64,000 nucleotides of DNA from Oenanthe sinensis (GCA_028671895.1 CM053802.1:39718201-39782200); one strand, 5' to 3'; counted from the first letter of the stretch, positions 40,071 through 52,932 are shown. Notes: generated by a model from the letters alone, not told the origin. A program made the numbers and translations.

Positions 40071-41389
40071 TATTAGGTCCAAAGTGTTGTAGAGGGGGGG
40101 TGAATACAACTATTTGAAATTTATGAGAGAATAAACAATATGCAGGTAATAAATGATGACACAGAATTTCAAGAATATATCATTATATTCATTGATGGAT
40201 TTGCTACAACATTCATAAAAGCATCATGATCAGTTGAACAATAAATACAGCAATTAAAGCTAGATTCAACTGATCCTCTCTCTCACTTTTTGTTTTACAG
40301 TAAATGCTCTCTCTTAAAAATTATCGTTGAAAAATACAGAGATAAAAGTCTATCTACTAATAAAAACAAAGTGTTGCTTTTATAATGTCATGTAGTCTTG
40401 ATCTTGTCCTTTTTGTGTACGTGGCCCAATCAGGACTTCGACAACAAAAAGTACTTTCCCAACAACTCTGGATCAACCGTTCACAATAAGCCACTTGTCC
40501 CTTGAACATTAAATGTTACATATCTACCCGCATCTCGATCTTCGCCTGGACCCATCTCGATCTCGATCTTCGCCTGGACCCATCTCGATCTCGATCTTCG
40601 CCTGGACCCATCTCGATCTCGATCTGTGTAAATCTCGATCTCGATCTGGGAGAATCTCGATCTCGATCTATGAAGATCTCGATCTGGGAGGATCTCGATC
40701 TATGAAGATCTCGATCTCGATCTGGGAGAATCTCGATCTCGATCTATCACCTGGATCGAGATTTGACTTTGCAGTGTTTTACTTCACTTGCAAATCTCGA
40801 TCCGCATCTCGATCTGCTGTGGATCGACATTTGCCTTAGCAAATATGCACACATCCAATGTTGACCTTCATTAGTGACTAATTGAGAATTAACCTTTATG
40901 AGCAAGTTTCCTTAGCTTCTTCAATTTCTTTTCCTCACTCAATTCAAATGAGATCTTCTATTACTGACATGAACTTACCTCCAATGTCCTGACACTTGAT
41001 GCAATGGTCTGGTTCATAAGTGACTAGTCTTGTAGGGGTTCTTGCTTCTGAATGTCAGTTCTCATTTGTTGATTAACCTTTACATTATCCAGATGTTGTT
41101 ATACATTACATGAAATCACTTTGGTCTTCTTGATACTTCTTTGACATTAATTTGATTCTCCATTAGATAAGTTAGGGCATGAGCAATACTCAGATTGAAC
41201 TTCTTCTCACTTATGCATCCTTGATTAACCAAATTAGTTACTTGTAGTTACCAAGTATCATTGCCATTTCTTCAGTTGATTGATTCCATGTGCTTCTTCA
41301 GTTTCTCTTGTTTTGCTGTTGTTTTATCTTTTACTTAGTTGAGTTACATAGTAATTAAGTGTTACAAGTTAGTACACCTATGCCTTTCA
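40071..41389 (-). repeat. LTR B, shared central LTR of the dimer
   Basis: 1319 bp. PBS of copy 1 on its left, PPT of copy 2 on its right; no target duplication beside it. Its first bases are TATTAGG instead of TGTTAGG, so the terminal TG has decayed. It has seven G in the G-run and three CCTGGACCC units, and it lacks most of the private variants of A and C. Confidence 0.93.
40532..40829 (-). repeat. ATCTCGATC array in LTR B
   Basis: Same array as in LTR A but with an additional ATCTATGAAG unit; length variants separate all three LTRs. Confidence 0.88.
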
Positions 41390-41403
41390 ATCTCCCCCTA
41401 TTT
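41390..41403 (-). other. Polypurine tract, copy 2
   Basis: AAATAGGGGGAGAT on the minus strand, directly adjoining LTR B. It shows that LTR B doubles as a 3' LTR. Confidence 0.9.
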
Positions 41404-41854
41404 GATTGTCTAACAATGACAACCAAATTTACAATGAGGATAACTCAACTAAACAGGGACTGAAAAAGATAAAATAACATTCATAAAAGATCATGTCAAC
41501 TTACATAATGCTTGGCTTGATTAATTAACTTCATGTCTATTACTGATACTTCAAGTGCCAAAATTGGACACCTGTTGGCTCGATCAAATGGCTTCATGCT
41601 CTTCTAGAGATTTTCTCTAAGTACTTTAAGAGCACGGTCCACTCAATCTTCAATTATCCTTCTGAAGTCCTTTTAGCAGTATTACCACCGCCGAACTTCG
41701 CGAAATAATTGACGCCTAATATAAACCAGTTTCAAGACACTTAGCTAACTAACTTCTACCTTACACTACACAAGAAAACAGATAATATATTTTTACAATG
41801 CAGGAAAACAAGAAAACAAATTACAACGCAAAGAAACATTACAAGCATAATACA

Positions 41855-44800
41855 TTAAAACTTTGATTTCTTGCGCTCCTCTTCCTCACGAGCTTTCTTC
41901 TTGGCTGCTTTTTCTTTCTTCATGAACTCAGGGTTGCAGACTTCATCCAGTCTTTTCTTGAGAAGATTAAGTCCTTCTGCTTCCACATGATTTCTGATCT
42001 TGTAATTTCGAAACAACCTCAACCACCTTTCAACCATGCTGCGAGTGGTAAGCTTCGTGGGAATGTCTTCAAACCTCAGCTTCGTGACTTTGTCAGGGTA
42101 CCCCTTTTCCCCTTTCTTCCTTATAACCAGCTGCTTAGGGTATCCAATGACAATAGCGGTGGTGCATTGCTGTAGCCTCTGAATATCAAGCTGTTGTCTT
42201 CTCTTACAGAAGTTATCAAACGTGACCCTTAGATAATCCTGATCAAACTCGTCAACATCATCCATCTCATCAATCAATTCCCTTATGATACGCAGTGTTT
42301 CATGACTGTGTTCTGCAAAGATGTCGTACTTGATTTCAATGACGGTTTCCACCTGATACTTGTCTGTATAGATCAGCAGATCATTCTCATTCTCAGCTTT
42401 GCTCTTGACAAACTTGACATTTGCACTAACCACTGCACTAGCTTCCTTCCTTATTTCCCCTTTTTCTGGAATGTCTATCCTTGGATCTCCGTATCTTTGC
42501 ACATGCTCTCTTATTGCCTCGTCTTGCAGCTCGAATGCATAGTCTTCAGGTTCCTTCTTAACCACTGGTAGTGTAGCTTCAGGCAACTTGTATCTAACGT
42601 CTTGCCTTCTTATCAGCTTCTCCAAGTCCTTAGCCACCAGCTTCTTTTCCTTTGTTAGAAAACCCTTAGAGAGGACTAGCTTTGCAACTGCCTTCAACAC
42701 ATTTTCGCTCGGAGTTAGTTTCGAGTCATGCAGATTTACGATCCTCAAGACCTTGTCATGGACATATCTGATCTGGTAGGGATTTAGAATAATGTCAACC
42801 CCTCTGTCTTCAGCCATCTTCAACAATTTCTCCTTAAACAGCACTCCAGTCTTGACAAAGGTGTCTACCTTGTGAGCGAATTCTACCAGTTCACTTGCAC
42901 CCCTTTCATGGAAGAAAGCCTCATCGACCATACACGGCCCGATTTTTGTTATGGGTGTCCAAGTGATCATCAGATTCCATGCCTTCTCCTTGAATATGAC
43001 TTGTACGGAGGTGCATCCCTGTCTTATACAATTTAGATAATTCAGCAGCCCAGGGTTTAGATTTTCTAGCTTATGAAGAAGAAAGCTCAATATTTCTGAG
43101 TCATGAGCATGGGCTCTTGGTCCAGCTAAGGCTTCTCTAGCCTTGTCCCACTCGGGACCTTCCCTCCTTATGTCAGCCTGGACCTTAGGATCATTGATCT
43201 TTTTCATTTCAAACTCTTGCTGAGTTTTCTGAGCCGCTCTCTTCTCCTTTGCCATTAGTTCTTTTTCAACTATCCCTTGTAGTACTTCTTCATTTACTCT
43301 TTCTCTGGCTTCCCTGAAAATCTCTCCTTGCATCTACGCTTCATCAACTTCTTCTTCTGGGACATGCTCGTCAGCAGCCGAGTGGTATCCTGCATCACCT
43401 GCAACTCCTGCGCCAGATCCGCCAGGATTTAGACCTCTTTCTTGTTCCCACTCTTTTGCCCGTTGCTCGAGTCTCGACCTCCTTGCCACTAAGGCTTCTA
43501 CATCCATCTCGTCATCATGAGAATCTTCAATAAAGTCTCCCATAAATGCATCGACAAGAGGTGTTTCTTTCTCAGCTTCTTCTTCAACCACCATCTTCTG
43601 CTTGCCTTTGTCCTTAAGAGCCGGTTGAGCCTCCTCCACCTTTTCACCAGATTTGTTTGAGGACTCGATCACCGGACCCTTACTAGTCAGCTTTTTCAGA
43701 CCCTGATCCTCCTTCTCCCCCTTAGGTGTGTTATCCTCATCAAGAGCATCATCATCATTATTATCGTCACTACCACCACCGGTTGAAGGACCAGGTCCAG
43801 CCCTGTTACGTCCAAAGACAGAATCAAGTAGTTCATTCAGCTTCGTCCAAACCTGAGACATACCATAAGTGACATCATCTACTGATCTTCCAACCTCCAC
43901 CTGTGCCAATCCAAGATTATTTATCTTGTCAATCATTTGATTTTGGACGGCAATGAGGTTCTCCATGAACTGAGCTCCAACCTCCAATCTTCCAGAGTGA
44001 GAAGAGACAGCAGCAGTAACACCAGCAACTCCAGCCTCCAAAGCCTCCACTTTCTTCACTAGATCCTGCAATTTGGGGGACGGTGTTTGGCTTGGGTTAA
44101 ACTGTTTACTCTCGCCGGGTTCTGTTTCACTCAAGATCCCTAAAAAGAAGGGATCTACTCTCCCTGTCTCTCCCTCGTGTTTAGAGCCTAACAGTACTAG
44201 AGCCTCATCCACTAATCGCTGTGGACTAGCGGTGAGTTGGTCGGCGATATCGGTCAGTGAGACTGAGCCTTTAAGCGCTGTGTCTACGATAGGAGATGAC
44301 GTTATGACCATGTCATCCCCTTGTTCACTTAGAACCTTTTCTGGTTCGCTGGGCTGTTCTGGAGGCGTAGACCCACCAGTCACCAGATGTCGTTGCTCTG
44401 CAAGCAACTTGTTTTATGATTTAGATGAGGAAGCGTCATCCGTACTGGATTCGACAGACTCGTCCTCATTAAAACTTCCTGAGATACTAGTATCAGAAGT
44501 GCTAGTCTCAGTTTGCCATTCCCCTTCCGAGAAATTTCTCAAAGAGCCCTAAGCGGACAACTCAGGGGAGGTAGGGCCAGCTCCTATTGGCTGTTGAGCT
44601 GGACCCCCTCCTTGACTCTCACCAACATGCCTAGGCGAGTGCGAATGTGTTGAAATGATTTGGAGAGGAGAGCCACCAGCGTGAGGTGTGGTGGCTGTGA
44701 GAGGTGAACTAGCCTTAACAGGTTGTGCAGTTGCCACTGGGTTTGAATCCACCTTTTGCTTCTTTGGAGGTGGCAGAGCTGCTGAAGTGACTACTCTCTC

Positions 44801-45994
44801 AACTCCTACACTCCCTCCACTCGAATCACTCGACTCAGATAAGCTTGCCTTCCTTTTATCACCAGTTTTAGGGCTGGCTGAACGTTTATGAACAGAAGGG
44901 CTTGCAGCCTGGGATAGAGCCTGGGGGTTTTCAGGCCCACGGCTGTAGAAAACTGGTTGAATTGATGATTGATCAAGATTAGCAAGAATAGGTACCTGAC
45001 TAAGAAGATCGTCATCCTTGTCAGCTCCAGCTTCTGCAACATTTGCCTCGGCCATGTCAACATCTATACCTGCTTCTTCCAAATTTCTATGCACTGGATC
45101 TCCACCTTCAGCTTCGTTGCCGCTACTCTCAGCTTCTACTGCAGTAAACTGAGAAGCATGCCTCCTAGCATACTCATCTTGCAGATCCTGGAAGTACGGA
45201 GTCAGGCGCAACTCAAAAAGTCTTGACTTTTGCTGGGTTTCCATGGTGGAGATACTCTTTAGAGTCATATCAAAACATGCCATCCTTTCAGAGCCTTGGA
45301 ATACTCGTCTGTGTTCCTCTGAAAGGACGTCATCCAGAACCATCTGAAGAAATCTTGGCATCCAGCATTTGACTGGACCATCTTCCGGATTCCTTGATGC
45401 ATTTTTCTCCAATGCCCACCTCTCATGCAACTGAATCAACAGATGTTTGCCCACATTCACTCTCCTGTTGTTTGCCACTCCATATAGTATTACCCGGCAG
45501 CTGTTGTTCATTGGCCTGTAGTCTTTGTCTTTTGGGAACATGCAGCGCTGAATGGCCTGAACTACATAATCCCACTCAGCTGGTAGCATACCGGTGTTAA
45601 CCTTTGTTACCTTGATAGGACCCGTGGGAGGGCGACAACCTATCTCCGTGAATAATTGCAACATATCCTCCATAGTGGGTTCCGGAGCATAATCTTCTGT
45701 AGGAAGCCCAAGAATCTCATTGAACTTCTGCAGACTGACTTCATATTTGGCACCACCAATAGTAAAGGATAAGCCTGTTGGATTTGCTTTACCACCCTGA
45801 ATCTCTAATGTTGAGTAAGCAGCTTGAAGTGCTTCGACATTCAGAATGGGAGAGGCGGTTAAGGCATGACTTATGATTGATGTGTTGTTGAGGGATTCAA
45901 TCCAGAACTGATAGTGAATAAATCTACCAGTTGCTCGATCAGTAGAGAGATTAACAAAGTTGGTCTTGGGGATTGTGAAATTTGGGTTTGCCAT
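41855..45994 (-). pseudogene. ORF3 of dimer copy 2, three nonsense mutations
   Basis: Near-identical to 28490-32629 but with stops at 44549-44551 (TAG), 44414-44416 (TAA) and 43334-43336 (TAG), each a single-base change relative to copy 1. The open pieces are 45994-44549 (N-terminal domain and NLS-like linker), 44407-43334 and 43333-41855. Copy 1 has none of these stops, so they arose after duplication. The N-terminal piece alone could still give a protein of about 480 residues. Confidence 0.9.
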
Positions 45995-46621
45995 TTTAAA
46001 TTTGTGTTTAAAAAAAATGTTCTGAAATGGTTTTGCAATGGAATTTTTAGAGAACAAGTTCTAAATTTAAACAAAATAAAACATACACGAACCCCACTAA
46101 TTACCCCACGTAATTAGTGACACAAATTAAAACAAATTAACTGCCCACTAATGACCACTTAACTTCCCACTAATGATTGACGGTTGAGTTTTCGAAAATT
46201 AAAGTGAACAGCCGTTACAAAATAAATTATTTTTCCAGAAAACCACAAACACGGCGGTAAAGTTGCACTTTAAGGATTAACCAGTAGTACTCACAACTAT
46301 TTTGCTCAAGAACACAAAAGAACTTAAGAATCAGAAAGCACGAAATAAAAACAAACTCACTCGAATGAAAAAGAAAACTAAAGAACTAATTACAAGAACA
46401 GTAATGACGTTAAAACAACACAAGAAGTTCAACAGTTTTAAATAAAATTTTAGCAGAGTTTCGTTTTAGTTATTGATGCTTTTAAGTAACAGTTAGTGAT
46501 TTTTGTTTAAGAAAATCACAAGAAAACTTGATGTAATGTATGTATACGTGTGTGTATATGAAGAGCTTAAGCTTTTGGAGAGAAAGAAAGTTAATGTAAA
46601 TAATGAACAGCCTTTTTAATG

Positions 46622-46633
46622 CTATAATATATA
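46622..46633 (-). promoter_or_regulatory. Candidate internal ORF3 TATA box, copy 2
   Basis: TATATATTATAG on the minus strand, equivalent to 33257-33268. Confidence 0.4.
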
Positions 46634-46672
46634 CTTGCACGCCTAAAAAGAAGTGACTGAAAAGACAAGTCA

Positions 46673-46852
46673 CATCTCGATCTCGAGATCCGCATCTCGA
46701 TCCTCTTCTAGATGTCGATCTTGATCCGCATCTCGATCTACATCTCGATGTCGATCTTGATGTCGATAGATCGAGATGTACCTTGACAGAGTATAAGCAA
46801 TTTTCACAAGTCGATCTCGATCTCGATCTCGATTCAGAACCAGATCGAGATT
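46673..46852 (-). repeat. ATCTCGATC array in the pol-ORF3 spacer, copy 2
   Basis: As copy 1 but with fewer tandem CTCGAT units (three rather than four before GATTCAG), showing slippage within the array. Confidence 0.85.
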
Positions 46853-47058
46853 TGCCTTAGAAAATTTCTCATTACTTCATTTAGACACTAACCATAAAGA
46901 TATACAGATCAGCACAAGATTAATATCATGAAACTTTCTAACCCCTTATGATATGCAACACATACATTTTTGAAGTTAAGTACACATTATTAATTATGAA
47001 TATTCATGAACAACAATAATATGTACACAAACTGAATTCTAACAGATAGGTAGCAAAA

Positions 47059-48866
47059 CTAACTGGTGTTAAGCATCCCTAATTCACCAACCAATCTAGA
47101 AAATGTTGATTCGTCTAGAGGTTTAGTGAATATATCTGCTATTTGACGTTCAGTAGACACAAAATGCAATTCTACAGTTCCATTTTCTACATGCTCTCTA
47201 ATAAAGTGATACCTGATGTCAATGTGCTTGGTCCTGGAGTGATCCACAGGGTTGTTGGTCATTGCAATAGCACTTGTGTTGTCACACATGATAGGAATCT
47301 TAGATACTTCCACACCGTAGTCCTTGAGTTGGTTCTTCATCCACAGTATCTGGGCCACACAGCTTCCAGCAGCAATATATTCTGCTTCAGCTGTCGAGGT
47401 AGATACTGTGTGTTGTTTCTTGCTTTGCCAAGACACCAACCTTCTTCCAAGGAACTGACAGCTTCCTGAAGTGCTCTTCCTATCTATTCTACAACCTGCG
47501 TAATCTGAATCCGAATAGCCAACAAGATTAAACCCTGTATCTCTTGAGTACCAAATCCCGAGATTTGATGTTCCCTTGAGATACCTAAAAATACGCTTTA
47601 CGGCTATGAGATGTGACTCTCTAGGATCCGCTTGGAACCTTGCACATAAGCATGTAGAGAACATAATATCAGGTATGCTAGCAGTTAAATACAAAAGTGA
47701 GCCGATCATACCTCGATAGCTTGAGATGTCTACAGGTTTACCCGATTTGTCCTCGTCAAGTTTCGTGGCTGTTGCCATAGGAGTCTTAGCTTGTGATACA
47801 TCTTGGAGACCATACTTCTTCAATAGATCATGAATGTACTTGGTCTGGCAGATAAATATCCCGTCCTTCTTCTGACTAACTTGAATGCCCAGAAAGAACG
47901 TCAGCTCTCCCATCATGCTCATCTCATACCTTGATTGCATTAACTTAGCGAATTTAGCACACAGCTTCTCATTTGCAGACCCAAAGATAATGTCATCCAC
48001 ATATACTTGCACCATTATTAGATCATCTTTGCATTTCTTGTAGAAAAGCGTCTTGTCGATTACTCCTCTTGTAAAACCACTTTCTAGTAAGAAGTCTGAC
48101 AGAGTTTCATACCACTTCCGCGGAGACTGCTTAAGGCCATATACTGATTTGAAGAGTCGATAAACATAATTACAATAATTGATATCGATAAACCCGAGAG
48201 GTTGCTCGACATACACCTCTTCATCCAGTTCACCGTTTAAGAATGCACTCTTGACATCCATTTGATAGACTTTAAAACCATGATGTGCTGCGAATGCCAA
48301 GAACATCCTCACTGCCTCTAGCCTTGCTACTGGTGCATAGGTTTCATCATAATCAATTCCTTCTCTTTGAGTATAACCCTTAGCAACCAGGCGAGCTTTA
48401 TTTCGTGTTACACGTCCGTCTTCATCCAGCTTGTTTCTGAATACCCATTTTGTCCCAACAACAGATCTATTCTTTGGTCTGGGTACCAGCTTCCACACCT
48501 TCTGCCTTTCAAACTGATTGAGTTCCTCTTGCATAGCAATCACCCAATCAGCGTCATCTAGAGCTTCTTCCACCACTTTAGGTTCCATTTGGGAAAGGAA
48601 CACTGAGTATAGACATTCATTCTCAGTGGCAATTTCAGCTCTAGCTTTTCCTCTAGTAGTCACTCCGGCTTCTGGATCACCAATAATTAGCTCGAACGGA
48701 TGGTCCTTGTTCCAAGTGCGATCCCTAGCAAATGTTCTTGATGATTCAGCTTGATCTTGTAAGTGAAAGTGACTTAGTCTAGAAGCACTTTCACTAGCTT
48801 CCCTTGAGCTAGTACTGGCTCCCCCTGAGTGAGCTGCTCCCCCTGAGTGCATACTGACTCCCCCCT
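47059..48866 (-). CDS. pol: pol 3' half (RT-RNase H), dimer copy 2, frameshifted from the 5' half
   Basis: RT and RNase H open and nearly identical to copy 1 (YVDD, STAEAEYIA, IADIFTKPLDES all present; VEQPLGF replaces VEKPPGF). One extra C in the run near 48860-48865, inside the first PPT-like repeat, shifts the frame. The open frame upstream to 48951 (MKLIKSLVFSKF...) is therefore out-of-frame sequence and not a real N-terminus. Confidence 0.85.
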
Positions 48867-48922
48867 GAGTTAGTGCCAGGTCTGACGGAAGGTGATCCCT
48901 CAGCCCTAGTGTTTTGAATTTG

Positions 48923-50404
48923 CTAAACACTAGACTCTTGATTAATTTCATTATTTATCGTTGGATCACTACCCTGCACTACAGACTCAGGAACTGTATC
49001 CACTTCATCAATATCCATATTCTCGATTCTTAGGGAAGTGGGCTCACTATCTTCTTTTTGTATAGAAGGGAGCTTTGAGTCGTCGAATGTGACATTAAGG
49101 CTTTCAACCACCTTGCGATCATTAAGCACAAACACCCTGTACGCTGCTACTACTTCAAGAGAATATCCAATGAAAACCCCTTCATCTGCTTTGGCTTCAA
49201 ACTTTCCAAGTTGTGCATTGTCTCTTAACACAAAGCATTTGGCACCAAATACGTGAAAGTACTTGATAGATGGTTTTCGTTTATTCATCATGTAATACGG
49301 CGTCTCATTATGGTCCTTTATAATCAGGGTTCTGTTCTGTGTATAACAAGCCGTGCTAACTGCTTCAGCCCAAAAATATAAAGGAAGTTTTGACTCATAC
49401 AGCATTGTCCTAGCTGCTTCAACCAGTGTCCTGTTCTTCCTTTCTACCACCCCGTTCTGCTGCGGTGTTCTCGGTGCTGAATACTGTCGTCTGATCCCTT
49501 TAGATATGCAGAAATCCATTAACACTGAGTTCTTGAATTCTGTCCCATTGTCGGATCGGATAGTCTTCACAGTCAGACTTGCTACATTTTCAATTTCCAG
49601 TACATGTCTAATGATCTCATGTGGCACTTCCTCTTTCGATGTCACAAACTTTACCCATGTGTATTTGGAAAAGTCATCGACAATTACCAGCGCATATCTT
49701 TTCCTTGACATTGACATAACATTAACAGGTCCAAACAAATCCATGTGAAGGAGTTGTAGGGGTTCGGTAATGCTATTCACTTGTTTATCCTTATGCGAGG
49801 CTCTTTTTGATTTTCCCATCTCACATGCTTCGCAGAGTCCATCTGGGGTGAACTCCAACTGCGGCAGCCCTCTCACCAATTCTCTCCTTACGAGATTATT
49901 CATTGCTTTAAAGTTCAGGTGAGATAATCTTTTATGCCATAGCCAACTTTCATCAGCAGAAGCCTTGCTGTAGAAACACGTGACTTCAGACTGATCAGCA
50001 GAATTCATGTCAGCTATGAACAAATTTGACTTCCTTACTCCTTTGAGAGCAAGGCTTCCATCCTTTTTGCTTCGAATCGAACAATCATGCTTCCCAAAGT
50101 TGACGTCAAAACCCCTGTCGGTGAACTGACTAACGCTGAGAAGATTATGTCGCAATCCTTCCACAAAAGATACGTCCTCAATGATAACATTTCCACAAAC
50201 GATCTTGCCATATCCCCTGGTGTAACCTTTGCTGTTATCTCCAAAAGTAACCACGGAGCCGGCTCTCAACACCAAATCTGTTAGCAGGGACTTATTGCCG
50301 GTCATATGCCTCGATGCTCCACTGTCCAGCACCCATATGACTTTACTCTTTTCCTGTTCACTGCCCTGCAAATCCAGAAAGGTTAGGTGTTCTTCGGAAC
50401 CCAA
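48923..50404 (-). CDS. pol: pol 5' half (protease-integrase), dimer copy 2, ends at the shared TAG
   Basis: Translates identically, as far as I can see, to copy 1: LDSGASRHMTG protease, zinc finger and D-D-E integrase. It stops at TAG 48923-48925, the same codon as in copy 1. Starts in the -1 frame within the end of gag without an ATG. Confidence 0.9.
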   Translation of the reverse strand: MGSEEHLTFLDLQGSEQEKSKVIWVLDSGASRHMTGNKSLLTDLVLRAGSVVTFGDNSKGYTRGYGKIVCGNVIIEDVSFVEGLRHNLLSVSQFTDRGFDVNFGKHDCSIRSKKDGSLALKGVRKSNLFIADMNSADQSEVTCFYSKASADESWLWHKRLSHLNFKAMNNLVRRELVRGLPQLEFTPDGLCEACEMGKSKRASHKDKQVNSITEPLQLLHMDLFGPVNVMSMSRKRYALVIVDDFSKYTWVKFVTSKEEVPHEIIRHVLEIENVASLTVKTIRSDNGTEFKNSVLMDFCISKGIRRQYSAPRTPQQNGVVERKNRTLVEAARTMLYESKLPLYFWAEAVSTACYTQNRTLIIKDHNETPYYMMNKRKPSIKYFHVFGAKCFVLRDNAQLGKFEAKADEGVFIGYSLEVVAAYRVFVLNDRKVVESLNVTFDDSKLPSIQKEDSEPTSLRIENMDIDEVDTVPESVVQGSDPTINNEINQESSV

Positions 50405-52932
50405 TGATGTTTGGGCCCGGCATCAATAATTTCCTTTTTCTTTTCAGATACAGAAGGCTTTGCCTTGTTGCCATCAGGGGCATCCATCTTGACTTTGTCT
50501 TTTCCCTTGTCAACCTTGACTGATTTGTCAGGTTTGGGAGCAGACTGGTCACTCCTAACTTTAGGAGGACTTGAAGTCTTAGTCTTTGACCCCGCATGCT
50601 TTTTCTTACCACTACTAGATGTATGTTCAACAGATGCACTAGCAGTATTCATTAAATTAAAATAAGCATGCATGATGTTTACAGCACATGGCATACAATT
50701 AGGATTATTACATTTAGCATGATTTGCATGCAAGTTAGGCAAAACAGTAGTTGCAGGCATGGTATTACAACCAACAGATTTTTCTTCCTCTACATAGAAC
50801 GGGCAATAGTAACACAAATGATCAGTTTGATTACAGATATAGCATGCCTTTCTAGCTCGTGTAGATGTAGATACAGATGCAGGTTCAGTTTTAACTGCCT
50901 TTACAGGTGCTTTCATTTGGTCTGACCCTGCTACCCATTGTTTATATGATACCGTCTTAGCCTCCTTGGTTCCTACACCTCTCTTAGCATAAGCAATCTT
51001 ACTCGCTCTCTTAGAAGTTGTAGGTTCTACTACTTTTTCTTCTGAATCTCTTTCAATTTTAATTTCTTGTTCAATTTTAGTAGCAACAGGATCTATGGTC
51101 CTGGGCTCAAACTGCTTAAAGATAGGTTTTCTAACGTCCATTAAAACCTCAGGCACATTTTCTTTGACTAACACTGGCTCTAACAACTCAGCAGCCCTAT
51201 TTTTCTTTTTCTGTGTGTAGTCAAGTCCTATGTTTACTTTTTCATTTTTACTCTTGCCTGCCAGTTTCATGTACATGTCCCTTTCTACGAAAACTTTATT
51301 AGCGGCTTCTTCAAAAGATTGACATGTTATTTTAAGCTCAGCTAATTCATTTTTAAGTTCTTCGTTAAGGTCTTCCCTAATCTTAAGCTTGTGTTCTAAA
51401 ACGTCTACCTGATTCATTAACTGCCTTTCTTTACTCTCTCCTGATTCTAATTCCCCTACCCTGGCCTCGAGAAGTCTATTCTTAAGGGAGAGTTTAGCAT
51501 TTTCCTCATTAACAGCAATTAGATTTAGTTGGAGATTGTACATATCTTTAGTCATGACAGCTAATTCATTTTGGTACTCAGGAATAGACATTTCATTTAC
51601 GGTTAGAATTGGTACCTCTGATTGTTCTGAAGATTTTGCCATTAAAGCGAAGTTGCATAGCTCCTGATCTTCATCTTCATTAGACTCGTCCCAACCTTTC
51701 CCTTCAGTCACAACATACGCCCGACTTCCCTTCTGTTGCTTGCTAACCAAGGCATCATATTTCTTTTTCAGATCAGCATAGGATTCCTTGGGATGAACGT
51801 ACTTGGGCTTCTTGCACTCTGTTGCGAAGTGCCCCAACTCATTGCAGTTGTAGCATCTGAACTTGTTCTTGTCTACCAGGTTAGGTCTGTAGCCACTACC
51901 GGATGTGCTACCTCGGCCACTGTAACTTCCCCGACCACTTACACTACTGCCTCTGCCGCTACTGCTGCCTCTTCGGCTGAAAGAACTACCAAATCGTCCT
52001 TTACCACTTCTTTGCTTCCTGAAGCTGATATGAGCAAATTCTCGAGCAATACAAGCATATGACTTGTCTTCTAATTTGTCCAGCTCTTCAAGGGTATAGT
52101 ATTCATCCTCACTTTCTTCGGATGGATCTTCAATGTCTAATACCACCCTCTCAGGATTAACAGTTTTCAATGAGACAGCTGCAAGTGCCTTTACAGCAGA
52201 CTCTTCAGCTACAAGTCCAGACTCACTTACCGCTTTGTTTTCTCCACTGTTGTAGGATCTTCTTCTGTCATTTTGTTCCTGCTCCAGCTCGTAGGTCTTC
52301 AAAACACCATACAGCTTTTCGAGAGAAGTATTTTTCAAATCTCTTGACTCTCGAATGGCAGTGATCCTGTGTTCCAGATGTTTAGGCAAATTCAAGAGAA
52401 ACTTGATATTTGAATCTGCTAGTGGATAGACTTTATCTCTTATACTCAGCTCGATAAGCAATTTACTGTAACGTTTGTAAACATCCGCTACGCTTTCTCC
52501 TCGTTCGCATCTGAACGATTCATATTCAGATATCAGAATGCGTTTGTGATTATCTCTAACTTCCTCGGTCCCCTCCATCACCACAGCCAGTTTATCCCAC
52601 ATGGCTTTAGCTGTTTTTAATCCCTTTATTTGAACATAGTACTCTGAGTTTAGGGATTCAATTATGACGTTGCGTAACGACGCATCCATACCAACCAATT
52701 CTTTATCTGCGTCTGAAAACTCCATTTCCTCTTTAGGAACAGACCGGGATGGTATTAGTATCCCTCCTTCCATTCGCTCTGGCTCAATTCTCATGGGTAT
52801 GTATGGACCGTTTTCCAATATTCTCAAGTATACCTTGTTTATTGATTCAAGGTAAGCTCTCATCCTTCCGGTCCATTCGTCATAATGTTGTGCATCAAAC
52901 GGAGGTATCTTAAATCTGTGTGCGGCGACCAT
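50383..52932 (-). CDS. gag: Gag polyprotein, dimer copy 2 (849 residues, intact)
   Basis: Same length and domain order as copy 1, with scattered substitutions (MVAAHRF for MAAAHRF, SGKGRF for SGNGRF, WDESNEDED for WDESDEDED, HLCYYC for HLSYYC in the second knuckle). Both CCHC knuckles and the GPK..WVPKNT ending are retained. Gag is thus the only gene still intact in both copies. Confidence 0.92.
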   Translation of the reverse strand: MVAAHRFKIPPFDAQHYDEWTGRMRAYLESINKVYLRILENGPYIPMRIEPERMEGGILIPSRSVPKEEMEFSDADKELVGMDASLRNVIIESLNSEYYVQIKGLKTAKAMWDKLAVVMEGTEEVRDNHKRILISEYESFRCERGESVADVYKRYSKLLIELSIRDKVYPLADSNIKFLLNLPKHLEHRITAIRESRDLKNTSLEKLYGVLKTYELEQEQNDRRRSYNSGENKAVSESGLVAEESAVKALAAVSLKTVNPERVVLDIEDPSEESEDEYYTLEELDKLEDKSYACIAREFAHISFRKQRSGKGRFGSSFSRRGSSSGRGSSVSGRGSYSGRGSTSGSGYRPNLVDKNKFRCYNCNELGHFATECKKPKYVHPKESYADLKKKYDALVSKQQKGSRAYVVTEGKGWDESNEDEDQELCNFALMAKSSEQSEVPILTVNEMSIPEYQNELAVMTKDMYNLQLNLIAVNEENAKLSLKNRLLEARVGELESGESKERQLMNQVDVLEHKLKIREDLNEELKNELAELKITCQSFEEAANKVFVERDMYMKLAGKSKNEKVNIGLDYTQKKKNRAAELLEPVLVKENVPEVLMDVRKPIFKQFEPRTIDPVATKIEQEIKIERDSEEKVVEPTTSKRASKIAYAKRGVGTKEAKTVSYKQWVAGSDQMKAPVKAVKTEPASVSTSTRARKACYICNQTDHLCYYCPFYVEEEKSVGCNTMPATTVLPNLHANHAKCNNPNCMPCAVNIMHAYFNLMNTASASVEHTSSSGKKKHAGSKTKTSSPPKVRSDQSAPKPDKSVKVDKGKDKVKMDAPDGNKAKPSVSEKKKEIIDAGPKHHWVPKNT

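Noticed and set aside
40071..41389. Two independent neighbouring insertions sharing a border
   Set aside because: No TSD on either side of LTR B, and the outer gtagg copies match each other.
48867..48951. Extra N-terminus of the copy 2 RT half (MKLIKSLVFSKF)
   Set aside because: Produced by the one-base insertion; copy 1 shows the true frame.
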